Notes: generated from the letters alone by a model not told the origin. A DNA stretch of 7,974 nt from Paracoccaceae bacterium (GCA_015485375.1 WFTU01000394.1:1-7974), one strand, 5' to 3'; positions 1 to 5,910 are shown, counted from the first letter of the stretch. Numbers and translations are program-made.

Positions 1-420
1 GAATACAACGTGCGTTTCGGCGACCCCGAGTGTCAGGTCATCATGCAACGCCTCGGCGCGCAGGTGCTGGACGCGCTACTGGCCTGCGCCGAAGGACAAC
101 TGGACAGCGCCCGCATCAACTGGGCCGACGACCATGCGCTGACGGTGGTCTACGCGGCCAAAGGCTACCCCGGCTCTTACGAAAAAGACACGGTTATCAA
201 AGGTCTCGATGCCGCCGACGACGACCCTTTCGTGGACATCTTCCACGCAGGCACCTCGGAAAAAGACGGCCAGACCATCGCCACCGGCGGCCGCGTTCTG
301 GCCATCACCGCGCGCGGCGAAACCCTACAACAGGCCCGTGACCGCGCCTATGAAACGATTGAAAAAATCGACTGGCCCGAAGGCTTCTACCGCAAGGACA
401 TCGGCTGGCGTGCGCTCTAG
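1..420 (+). CDS. purD: Phosphoribosylamine--glycine ligase (GARS), C-terminal part; 5' end outside window
   Basis: PurD joins phosphoribosylamine and glycine using ATP to give glycinamide ribonucleotide, the second step of purine synthesis, in the cytosol. The frame is open from base 1 and 139 residues are visible. It opens with EYNVRFGDPECQ, the ATP-grasp segment whose Glu and Asn bind metal in this family, followed by the family's C-terminal domain (ALTVVYAAKGYPGSY, then GGRVLAITARGETLQQAR). It ends in GWRAL and a TAG stop. The family is about 420-430 residues, so roughly two thirds lies upstream. The GTG at base 10 is an internal Val codon, not a start. The stop overlaps the convergent FG-GAP gene through the palindrome CTAG (417-420). 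I see nothing odd in the coding part. The identification is firm. Confidence 0.95.
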   Translation, partial: EYNVRFGDPECQVIMQRLGAQVLDALLACAEGQLDSARINWADDHALTVVYAAKGYPGSYEKDTVIKGLDAADDDPFVDIFHAGTSEKDGQTIATGGRVLAITARGETLQQARDRAYETIEKIDWPEGFYRKDIGWRAL

Positions 421-1109
421 CGACAGGCCAGCGCATCCGTGATCGACTGCGGCCCCGTAAACGGCCCCACCGTGGTAAACTCCGGCGTGCCGTTCACCAG
501 CCGCACCGCCACCACGTTGCGCCACGGGGCGTCGGCCAGCACCAGCTCCACCGCCCCCGCACAGGTGCGCACACCGCCGGAAATCTCCGGCTCGCCAAAC
601 TTGTGGTTGGTCAGCCCCTCGGCCGTGGCGATGCGCACCAGTTCGCCGTCCTTCAGCGTCCAGAACATCAGCGCCTTTCCCAGATGCGGGGTCTCGACAT
701 AGGCGATGTCGTTCTGCCCGTCGCCATCGAAATCGGCAATGCCCGCAGGCGCCAGCCAGCGGTTGCTCAGCCCGATAAAGGACGTCCCCGCCACCTTGCC
801 GTTTTCGTCGTAAACCGCCAGTTGTGCCCCGAGGTTCACGTCGGTTTCCACCACAATCACCTCGTTATCGCCATCCCCGTCCACATCGCCCAGACGCGGG
901 GCGCGATCCTCGAACACGCGGTTTTCCGGCAGCACGATCTGGCGTGCCGTGCCATCGGAAAGCACCATATCCAGCACGCCGTATTCGGAATCATTGCCGA
1001 ACACCCCGTGGATATATCGCGCCGTCTCGCCGCTATAGCTCGCCCCGACAATATCCGCCGCCGCAAGGGACGGCGCGAACAGCAGTGCGAGCAAAGCGGC
1101 CGCGCGCAT
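417..1109 (-). CDS. Secreted FG-GAP/VCBS repeat protein, function unknown
   Basis: This 230-residue protein starts with a clear Sec signal peptide (MRAAALLALLFAPSLAAA, probable cleavage near residue 18), so it should be periplasmic or exported. Two calcium-loop motifs of FG-GAP/VCBS repeats are visible: DVDGDGDNE (75-83) and DFDGDGQND (126-134), each followed by a hydrophobic strand. A third repeat may sit around 175-193 but lacks the DxDGDG loop. Such repeats form beta-propeller blades; only two or three are recognisable, fewer than a full seven-blade propeller. C183 and C229 could form a disulfide. The start ATG shares one base with the stop of the ferredoxin gene (TGATG), which suggests cotranscription and translational coupling. 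No enzymatic domain is seen. The fold assignment is fairly sure; the role is unknown. Confidence 0.85.
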   Translation of the reverse strand: MRAAALLALLFAPSLAAADIVGASYSGETARYIHGVFGNDSEYGVLDMVLSDGTARQIVLPENRVFEDRAPRLGDVDGDGDNEVIVVETDVNLGAQLAVYDENGKVAGTSFIGLSNRWLAPAGIADFDGDGQNDIAYVETPHLGKALMFWTLKDGELVRIATAEGLTNHKFGEPEISGGVRTCAGAVELVLADAPWRNVVAVRLVNGTPEFTTVGPFTGPQSITDALACR

Positions 1110-1432
1110 CAGATCTGCTTCTCGGGCAAATGCACCACCAGACCGTCGAGGTCCTCGGTCACTTTCACCTGACAGGTCAGGCGCGAGCGTTTTTCATCCG
1201 GCTGCCAGGCGAAATCGAGCATATCCGCCTCCATATCATCCTTGGCGGGCAGCTTATCCACCCAGGCCTCGTCCACATAGACATGACAGGTGGAACAGGC
1301 ACAGGCGCCGCCGCAATCGGCCTCGATCCCGGGCACATTGTTGTCGCGCGCGCCTTCCATGACGCTGAGGCCAACAGGCACGTCCACGGTATATTCCTTG
1401 CCGCTGTGCTCGATATAGGTAATTTTAGGCAT
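1109..1432 (-). CDS. fdxE: [2Fe-2S] ferredoxin, adrenodoxin/FdVI type
   Basis: A 107-residue cytosolic electron carrier of the adrenodoxin/putidaredoxin class. The cluster ligands are C40, C46, C49 and C87, in the pattern C-X5-C-X2-C-X37-C, within CGGACACSTCHVYV and RLTCQ. An extra cysteine (C44) lies in the cluster loop. As I recall it, Rhodobacter capsulatus FdVI (fdxE) shares this loop and the C-terminal LDGLVVHLPEKQI; this is from memory, not an alignment. Length is normal. The start is supported by AAGGA six bases upstream (1443-1439). It is the first gene of a minus-strand pair, and its TGA overlaps the start of the FG-GAP gene by one base. The redox partner cannot be read from this window; FdVI-like proteins have been linked to Fe-S cluster assembly or P450-like partners. 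The family is near certain, the symbol less so. Confidence 0.93.
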   Translation of the reverse strand: MPKITYIEHSGKEYTVDVPVGLSVMEGARDNNVPGIEADCGGACACSTCHVYVDEAWVDKLPAKDDMEADMLDFAWQPDEKRSRLTCQVKVTEDLDGLVVHLPEKQI

Positions 1433-1480
1433 ATTCAGTCCTTCGGATATCAGTTTCCCAGCCTATCTAGTATGCCGACC

Positions 1481-1510
1481 GCTTTCGGACCAGCCCCGAA
1501 GCCGATTTTT
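1481..1510 (+). terminator. Hairpin plus T-run upstream of the ferredoxin gene (possible antisense terminator)
   Basis: GCTTTCGG (1481-1488) and CCGAAGC (1496-1502) form a seven-pair stem with one bulged T and a 7-base loop. Three bases later comes TTTTT (1506-1510). On the plus strand this has the shape of an intrinsic terminator, but no plus-strand gene lies upstream of it. On the minus strand the same arms would be a leader hairpin of the ferredoxin transcript. The function is uncertain. Confidence 0.25.
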
Positions 1511-1567
1511 ATCGCCAACCGGACTTTCTGCGCTGAATTCTCACAAAAAGGCGATATCAGATAATTT

Positions 1568-1597
1568 TTGTCATTTTCGGGATAATCGTGCTATAAG
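1568..1597 (+). promoter_or_regulatory. Candidate sigma-70-type promoter for the Flp-like gene
   Basis: TTGTCA (1568-1573) matches five of six bases of the -35 consensus. TATAAG (1592-1597) lies 18 bases downstream and matches five of six -10 bases; CTATAA one base earlier would give a 17-base spacer. The stretch is AT-rich (by hand count about 37% GC for 1561-1620), unlike the flanking genes. Transcription would start near 1604, leaving a leader of about 65 bases before the ATG at 1669. It rests on pattern alone. Confidence 0.45.
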
Positions 1598-1668
1598 AAG
1601 GTGTGTAGCGCGTATTTGCTGCCGTTTGTAGATCATCCGGTGTCGGGTGAAGTAAAAGGTATATTGGT

Positions 1669-1881
1669 ATGTTTTCGAGAACTCTCATCGAGTTTCTCCG
1701 TAGCGAGTCGGGCGTTGTGACCGTGGATTTTGTTGTTCTCACGGGTATCGTAGCCAGTTTCGGCATCGGCGTTACTCTTGCCCTTACCCTGGAACCGTCC
1801 CTTATCCTCGATAAGGTAGGCTCCATCCGGGCAGCCGACAACAACACATTTACCGCAAAGTTTGTCAAAGTGGACGAGTAA
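1669..1881 (+). CDS. Flp-type IVb pilin-like small membrane protein
   Basis: A 70-residue protein with a short basic leader (MFSRTLIEFLRSESG), then VVTVDFVVLTG opening a hydrophobic segment (about 21-41), then a polar C-terminal tail. This resembles Flp/type IVb pilins, which are cut after Gly by a prepilin peptidase with Glu at +5 and an aromatic residue at +6. Here G15 would precede the cut, with D20 at +5 and F21 at +6, so Asp replaces the usual Glu. Many small Rhodobacterales proteins carry a similar Asp-aromatic version. AAAAGG (1654-1659) lies nine bases before the start. No tad/cpa pilus genes are in this window, so it is an orphan. GC is near 54% over 1681-1860 by hand count, visibly lower than pyrC. 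It could equally be a non-pilin small membrane protein. The gene is probably real; its role is inference. Confidence 0.75.
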   Translation: MFSRTLIEFLRSESGVVTVDFVVLTGIVASFGIGVTLALTLEPSLILDKVGSIRAADNNTFTAKFVKVDE

Positions 1882-1938
1882 TCCGGAACCGTTGTTCCTG
1901 ATCGCCGCCCCTCTGCAAACTCTCTGGCCTCTGCGTGG

Positions 1939-1957
1939 CTTCTGATATATCAGGAGG
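1939..1957 (+). promoter_or_regulatory. pyrC leader palindrome that would sequester an AGGAGG sequence
   Basis: CTGATATATCAG (1942-1953) is a perfect 12-bp palindrome. With T1941:G1954 (wobble), T1940:A1955 and C1939:G1956 it extends to CTTCTG pairing with CAGGAG, which covers most of AGGAGG (1952-1957). That AGGAGG is the best Shine-Dalgarno match in the region but lies 22 bases before the pyrC ATG, too far for direct use. GAGG (1969-1972) has normal 7-base spacing. The palindrome could instead be a protein operator, or TATATC (1946-1951) a -10 element with transcription starting around 1958. No function is proven. Confidence 0.4.
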
Positions 1958-1979
1958 AAACTTCGACCGAGGCTGTTCC

Positions 1980-3011
1980 ATGACCCTGACCATTAAACGC
2001 CCTGACGACTGGCACCTGCATCTGCGCGATGGCGAAATGCTGGCCGGTGTATTGCCTGAAACCGCGCGTGACTTCGGGCGGGCGATTGTGATGCCGAACC
2101 TCGTGCCGCCGGTGGTGACCTCGGCCGACGCAGCGGCCTATCGCGCGCGGATCATGGCTGCCCTGCCGGAAGGCGCGGATTTCCAGCCGCTGATGACACT
2201 TTACCTGACCGAGGCCACCAATGCGGGTGATGTGGCGGCAGCGCATGCCTCGGGGCTGGTAACCGCTGTAAAACTCTATCCGGCAGGGGCGACGACCAAT
2301 TCGGACTCCGGCGTGCGCGACTTTGACAATGTGCAGGGTGTACTGGAAAAAATGGCGGAAATCGGCCTGCCGCTTTGCGTGCATGGCGAGGTCACGGACC
2401 CTTCGGTGGATATTTTCGACCGCGAGGCGGTGTTTATCGACCGCGTGCTGGACCCGCTGCGGCGGCGCATTCCCGATCTCAAGGTGGTAATGGAGCATAT
2501 TACCACAGCGGACGGCGTGGGCTATGTGCTCTCGCAAGACAACGTCGGCGCGACGATCACTACGCACCACCTGATTATCAACCGCAATGACCTGCTGGTC
2601 GGCGGTATCCACCCGCATTACTATTGCCTGCCCATCGCCAAACGCGAGGAACACCGCCGCGCACTGGTCGAGGCCGCGACCGGCGGCGATACACGGTTCT
2701 TCCTCGGAACCGACAGCGCGCCGCATACGGACCCGAACAAGGAAAGCGCCTGCGGCTGTGCCGGTGTGTTTTCGGCCACCAACACGATGGCGTGCCTTGC
2801 ACATGTGTTCGAGGAGGCAAATGCGCTGGAGCGGCTGGAGGGGTTTGCCTCGCTGCACGGGCCGGCGTTCTACGGGCTGGAGCCAAGCGCCGCGATGCTA
2901 ACCTTGACGCGTCATGCCGATCCGGTCACATATCCCGCGAAAATCGAAACCGGCGCGGGGCCTGTTACCGTATTCGACCCCGGCTTCCCTTTGCACTGGA
3001 CGACATCATGA
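1980..3011 (+). CDS. pyrC: Dihydroorotase, class II (PyrC)
   Basis: PyrC reversibly cyclises carbamoyl-aspartate to dihydroorotate, the third step of pyrimidine synthesis, in the cytosol. The 343 residues match the E. coli-type enzyme (348). The binuclear zinc site is complete: H12 and H14 (DDWHLHLRDG), the Lys that becomes carboxylated, K98 (AVKLYPAGATTNS), H135 (CVHGEVTD), H173 (MEHITT) and catalytic D245 (GTDSAPH). I chose ATG 1980 because the protein then begins MTLTIKRPDDW, as expected for the family, and GAGG lies seven bases upstream. An in-frame GTG at 1935 would add 15 untypical residues. The leader contains the palindrome at 1939-1957. The stop overlaps the pyrE start as ATGA (3008-3011), so the two are probably translated together. 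The identification is firm. Confidence 0.97.
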   Translation: MTLTIKRPDDWHLHLRDGEMLAGVLPETARDFGRAIVMPNLVPPVVTSADAAAYRARIMAALPEGADFQPLMTLYLTEATNAGDVAAAHASGLVTAVKLYPAGATTNSDSGVRDFDNVQGVLEKMAEIGLPLCVHGEVTDPSVDIFDREAVFIDRVLDPLRRRIPDLKVVMEHITTADGVGYVLSQDNVGATITTHHLIINRNDLLVGGIHPHYYCLPIAKREEHRRALVEAATGGDTRFFLGTDSAPHTDPNKESACGCAGVFSATNTMACLAHVFEEANALERLEGFASLHGPAFYGLEPSAAMLTLTRHADPVTYPAKIETGAGPVTVFDPGFPLHWTTS

Positions 3012-3697
3012 CCGCTTTTATCGACCGCGCCGAAATGGCCCGCCTGACCGCCAAAATGCTGCTGGAAATCAAGGCGGTGAATTTCGAGGTGAAAAACCCC
3101 TACAAGCTGGCCTCGGGGCTGGTTTCGCCGAGCTATATCGATTGCCGCGAGTTGATCTCCTATCCCTCCATCCGCTCGACGCTGATCGATTTCATGGTGG
3201 CAACGGTGCAGCGCGACGCAGGGTTCGAGGCATTTGATTCCGTTGCGGGCGGAGAAACCGGCGGTATTCCCTATGGCGCCTGGATGGCGGACCGGATGGG
3301 GCTGCCGATGCAATATGTGCGCAAGAAGCCGAAAGGCTATGGCAAGAATTCGCAGGTCGAGGGCGTATTGCACGAGGGGCAGCGGGTCTTGCTTGCCGAG
3401 GATATGACCACTGACGGCGGCTCGAAAATAAAATTTGTCGAAGCCATCCGAGCGGCGGGCGGCGTGTGTAACCATACCTCGCTGGTGTTTTTCTACGACA
3501 TCTTCCCGAATACCCGTGAAAATCTGGCGGAGCACGGGATCACCCTGCATTATCTGGCGACATGGCATGATGTGCTGGCGGAGGCCAAACAGGGCGATTA
3601 TTTCGACGCGGCGACGCTGGACGAAGTGGAAAAATTCTTTGCCGATCCGCTAGGCTGGTCAAAGGCGCATGGCGGGATTGGCGAGGTGAGCCGCTAG
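3008..3697 (+). CDS. pyrE: Orotate phosphoribosyltransferase (PyrE)
   Basis: PyrE transfers phosphoribose from PRPP to orotate to form OMP, the fifth step of pyrimidine synthesis. The protein has 229 residues, in the normal family range. It has the ASGLVSPSYIDCR substrate segment (35-47), the mobile Lys/Arg loop YVRKKPKGYGKNSQVEG (103-119) and the PRPP-binding motif VLLAEDMTTDGGSK (127-140) with its paired acidic residues E131 and D132. The start overlaps the pyrC stop by four bases (ATGA), so reinitiation from pyrC is likely. The 3' end shares CTAG (3694-3697) with the convergent DUF2478 gene, leaving no room for a separate terminator. dihydroorotate dehydrogenase (pyrD), which acts between PyrC and PyrE, is not in the window. 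Confidence 0.96.
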   Translation: MTAFIDRAEMARLTAKMLLEIKAVNFEVKNPYKLASGLVSPSYIDCRELISYPSIRSTLIDFMVATVQRDAGFEAFDSVAGGETGGIPYGAWMADRMGLPMQYVRKKPKGYGKNSQVEGVLHEGQRVLLAEDMTTDGGSKIKFVEAIRAAGGVCNHTSLVFFYDIFPNTRENLAEHGITLHYLATWHDVLAEAKQGDYFDAATLDEVEKFFADPLGWSKAHGGIGEVSR

Positions 3698-4200
3698 GCC
3701 ATCGCCGCCTTGCACCAGCGATAGACAGCATCCTGATCGGCGGGCACCTCTTCGGCCACTCCACCAACGAAAGCGTCAAATGCCTCGCGGCAACCGCCGC
3801 CTACACCAACCAGAACGGGCACATTGTGTTCAATCGCTACAGCGATGGCATCGCAGAACCCGCGACCCTCGGATTCCTGCGGGCCGAATTTGTTGAGAAT
3901 AAACAGATCAGCCTCCGCCGCGCCCCTTTGTTCGGTCGCGGCAACTGCGGCCGCAATTCCCGCGGGATCAAGGCGGCACCCTGTGGCCCCCTCGCCCAAT
4001 GACTGGGTGATGCGGACTTCTGGACCGTCGGGCAGGACACGCAGGTCCATGTCGCAATGATGGCCGTCGGGAGTTTCGTTGCCCGGAACCTTGACGACAC
4101 CGGCGAGGCGCGCGCCCTCAGCTGCGAGGCGCGCGGCGGTTTCGGAGATCACCTGGTCGGTGAGGCCGGCTGTTCGGGAACGGATAACAGCAATTTTCAT
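3694..4200 (-). CDS. DUF2478 family protein (possible nucleotide-binding fold)
   Basis: A 168-residue soluble protein that I recognise as DUF2478 from the order of CDMDLRVLPDG (49-59), ITQSLGEGATGCRLD (64-78), LFILNKFGPQESEGRGF (99-115) and VPVLVGVGGG (127-136). The family is related to NTPase-like proteins and, as I recall, often sits beside molybdate transport or molybdoenzyme genes. The N-terminal strand (MKIAVIRSRTAGLTDQVIS) occupies the P-loop position but has no GK[ST], so ordinary ATP hydrolysis is doubtful. Five cysteines (C49, C75, C116, C137, C163) are notable. AGGA (4211-4208) lies seven bases before the ATG. It follows olsB on the same strand after 40 bases, so cotranscription is plausible. 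No molybdenum gene is nearby. The family call is good; the role is unknown. Confidence 0.8.
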   Translation of the reverse strand: MKIAVIRSRTAGLTDQVISETAARLAAEGARLAGVVKVPGNETPDGHHCDMDLRVLPDGPEVRITQSLGEGATGCRLDPAGIAAAVAATEQRGAAEADLFILNKFGPQESEGRGFCDAIAVAIEHNVPVLVGVGGGCREAFDAFVGGVAEEVPADQDAVYRWCKAAMA

Positions 4201-4240
4201 GGGATCGTCCTGTTTTTCGGAGCCTGTGGCAGAGTCTACC

Positions 4241-4975
4241 CTACCCCGCAGCGGCCCTCAACAGGCGCTTGCGGCTGGCGGGGATGGCGTTGATCTCGAG
4301 ACCGGTGAAAACGTGCAGGGTGTTGAGGTCGCTGTCCACCACCGCGTGATCCGAAACCCAGCCACCCATCGCCAGATAGGTCCGCAATAGCGGCGGCATC
4401 CGCAAGCGGGCCTGTTTCATATCCGGCGTTTTCAGACGCAGCTTGGCGGCGAAACGGAACACCTGCGGCGCCTTGATTTTCGGCAAGCGGCGTTTCGGAG
4501 CAAGGTGGCTGTCCTTCAGCAGAGCGAATGCGTCGGTATATTCGGCAGCTTCGGTGCCCGCGAAACTGGAACAGCCGAACAGCAGCTCGACATCGTGATC
4601 GTCCACATAACGGGTCATCTCCGCCCAGGCGAGGCGCAGGATGTCGGGGTCTTTGAAAGCAGGATCGATGCAGAAACGGCCCATTTCGACCATATGACCG
4701 CGAATGTCGTGCAGGGCAGAGAGGTCGTAGTATTGCGCCGAATAAGAGCGCTCCACCGCGTTCCCATCGTCCAGCGGCAGCAGGCGATAGGTGCAAACGA
4801 GACGGCGACTGGCGCGCTCCTCGACCAGAACATGTTTGCACAAAGGGTCGAAAGCATCGGCGTCCAGACCCTCGGCACCGCGAAAGCATCGATGACGCAA
4901 TTGCTGCGCCGCTCGCAGGTCGGCCGCATTGCTTGCGAAGCGGCTGGTGTAGCGTCCTGTTGGCGGCTGGTTCAT
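4241..4975 (-). CDS. olsB: Ornithine-acyl-ACP N-acyltransferase, OlsB-type (GNAT family)
   Basis: OlsB-type enzymes move a 3-hydroxyacyl chain from ACP to the alpha-amino group of ornithine, making lyso-ornithine lipid; OlsA then adds a second chain. This 244-residue protein has the GNAT-like layout of the family: LRHRCFRG (26-33), DPLCKHVLVEE (43-53), CTYRLLP (61-67), the core MVEMGRFCIDPAFKD (95-109), and LLFGCSSFAGTE (131-142). The C-terminal MPPLLRTYLAMGGWVSDHAVVD (193-214) matches the usual substrate-binding end. No olsA is in the window. The start has no strong Shine-Dalgarno sequence. Upstream, a -35-like TTGACA and a 9-bp inverted repeat lie in the divergent region shared with msrB. 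In other alphaproteobacteria ornithine lipids rise under phosphate starvation, but I see no convincing tandem Pho box. Some annotations call this family hemolysin-like. Confidence 0.87.
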   Translation of the reverse strand: MNQPPTGRYTSRFASNAADLRAAQQLRHRCFRGAEGLDADAFDPLCKHVLVEERASRRLVCTYRLLPLDDGNAVERSYSAQYYDLSALHDIRGHMVEMGRFCIDPAFKDPDILRLAWAEMTRYVDDHDVELLFGCSSFAGTEAAEYTDAFALLKDSHLAPKRRLPKIKAPQVFRFAAKLRLKTPDMKQARLRMPPLLRTYLAMGGWVSDHAVVDSDLNTLHVFTGLEINAIPASRKRLLRAAAG

Positions 4976-4989
4976 GGTGTCTCGCGCGT

Positions 4990-5022
4990 GTCGAATTGCG
5001 AAAAAGCGTGACGCAATTCGGC
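4990..5022. repeat. Perfect 9-bp inverted repeat in the olsB/msrB divergent promoter region (candidate operator)
   Basis: CGAATTGCG (4992-5000) and CGCAATTCG (5012-5020) are exact inverted copies separated by 11 bases. One further pair (4990:5022) can form after a mismatch. The arms flank positions 5005-5010, where the -10 element of an olsB promoter would lie, and no T-run follows, so an operator is more likely than a terminator. No specific regulator is recognised. Confidence 0.55.
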
Positions 5023-5033
5023 TGGTTTGTCAA
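5005..5033 (-). promoter_or_regulatory. Candidate olsB promoter
   Basis: Read on the minus strand, TTGACA (5033-5028) is a perfect -35 hexamer. At 17 bases spacing the -10 position is CACGCT (5010-5005), a poor match to TATAAT. A weak -10 would fit a promoter that needs an activator, or the hexamer may be chance. The inverted repeat flanks the -10 position. Confidence 0.35.
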
Positions 5034-5071
5034 AATATTCGGCCGTATATTGCCGGAAACGAGGGGAAAAC

Positions 5072-5458
5072 ATGACCGTTGAAAAATCCGACGCCGAATG
5101 GCGGGCCCAACTATCCGATCTGGCCTACAAGGTCACACGCAGGGGCGGCACCGAGCGTGCCTTCAGCCATGACGACTTTCCGAAGGTGGACGGGATGTTT
5201 CACTGCGTCTGCTGCGATGCACCGCTTTTTACCTCCGTCGCCAAGTTCGACTCCGGCACTGGTTGGCCGAGCTTTTTCCAGCCTGTCTCGCCCGAAGCCA
5301 TTGTCGAGCGCGCCGACAACAAACTGTGGATGCGCCGCACCGAGGTCCTGTGCGCCAATTGCGACGCACATTTGGGGCATGTGTTTCCGGATGGTCCGGC
5401 ACCGACCGGTATGCGCTACTGCATGAACGGCGTGGCGCTGGCGTTCAAACCCGACTAG
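5072..5458 (+). CDS. msrB: Peptide-methionine (R)-S-oxide reductase MsrB
   Basis: MsrB repairs oxidised proteins by reducing methionine-R-sulfoxide with thioredoxin. The 128-residue protein is a complete single-domain MsrB. It has RGGTERAF (24-31), two zinc-binding CxxC pairs (C45/C48 and C94/C97), GWPSF (64-68), HLGHVFPDGP (100-109) and the catalytic cysteine C117 in RYCMNG. Where E. coli-type enzymes have the resolving Cys (SGCGWPSF), this one has T63. Regeneration would therefore need another Cys or direct thioredoxin attack, a known variation. I chose ATG 5072 because GAGGGG (5061-5066) lies five bases upstream; an in-frame TTG at 5027 lacks support. TATATT (5046-5051) is a possible -10 without a good -35. 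No signal peptide is present, so it is cytosolic. The 3' end shares CTAG with the bamE-like gene. Confidence 0.95.
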   Translation: MTVEKSDAEWRAQLSDLAYKVTRRGGTERAFSHDDFPKVDGMFHCVCCDAPLFTSVAKFDSGTGWPSFFQPVSPEAIVERADNKLWMRRTEVLCANCDAHLGHVFPDGPAPTGMRYCMNGVALAFKPD

Positions 5459-5910
5459 AGGAAGCTCTCCGCGCTGAAATTGCCGACGTTGCCGATCAAT
5501 TGCTGCAGGAAGGTCAGCTTGCGCCCGCCAGTCACTGTTTCGCGGGTGTTCAGGTCGATGATGATGCCGTCCTCGAGGCCGTAGCGGTTCACGGCGGCAA
5601 CACGGCCACGGGAATCAAACGATACGGCAAGAATCTCGCGGCTGGTGATCTGCGGCGCAAGGAAGCCCAGACGGCGCTCGGTATAGGAAATGTAATACCA
5701 GGAGCTGTCGCCCTCCACCCCTTTGGTGGTAGGTTCGCCAAGACGGGCATAGACGCTGTCCTTGGTGTCGGCGCCGGTCTGGATGGCGGCTATATCGGCC
5801 TCGACCGGAACATAGCCGTGGTTTTGCACGATCGGAGCGCAACCGCCAACCAGCGTTGCTGTGCCGATCAGCGATACAATCAAAAGCCTGCGCATATTCT
5901 TGGCTACCAT
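5455..5910 (-). CDS. bamE: BamE (SmpA/OmlA) family outer-membrane lipoprotein
   Basis: BamE is a lipoprotein subunit of the BAM complex, which inserts beta-barrel proteins into the outer membrane. This 151-residue protein has a basic N-terminus, a hydrophobic segment and the lipobox LVGGC, with C24 as the lipidated residue. The SmpA/OmlA domain follows: IAAIQTGADTKDSVYARLGEPTT (about 40-62), then SSWYYISYTERR (69-80), then EILAVSFDSRGRVAAVNRYGLEDG (92-115). ATG 5910 is preferred because GAGGGT lies four bases upstream (5920-5915); ATG 5895 would also keep a usable signal. It diverges from the DUF177 gene across 112 bases and converges on msrB with a CTAG overlap. The family is sure; BAM membership is inferred. 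Confidence 0.9.
   Translation of the reverse strand: MVAKNMRRLLIVSLIGTATLVGGCAPIVQNHGYVPVEADIAAIQTGADTKDSVYARLGEPTTKGVEGDSSWYYISYTERRLGFLAPQITSREILAVSFDSRGRVAAVNRYGLEDGIIIDLNTRETVTGGRKLTFLQQLIGNVGNFSAESFL

Noticed and set aside
603..1564. Plus-strand open frames opposite the FG-GAP and ferredoxin genes
   Set aside because: The minus-strand products have a signal peptide, calcium loops and cluster cysteines; the plus-strand frames overlap each other and show no domain.
1885..1898. GGAAC-CGTT-GTTCC as a terminator after the Flp-like gene
   Set aside because: The stem is only five pairs and no T-run follows. It is kept only as a possible alternative pairing partner in the pyrC leader.
1942..1953. 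CTGATATATCAG as an FNR/FnrL site
   Set aside because: The FNR pattern is TTGAT-N4-ATCAA. Here the half-sites are only two bases apart and the outer bases differ.
1935..1979. GTG start for a longer PyrC
   Set aside because: It adds 15 residues not expected in the family and has no Shine-Dalgarno sequence; ATG 1980 gives the normal N-terminus.
1950..2858. Long open frame on the minus strand (302 codons)
   Set aside because: It lies wholly opposite pyrC, whose motifs are complete; the frame is open because of GC-rich codon bias. The product is Arg/His-rich with no family features.
4976..5071. Pho box for phosphate control of olsB
   Set aside because: Single TGTC/TGTCA-like words occur, but not two copies in direct orientation at 11-base spacing.
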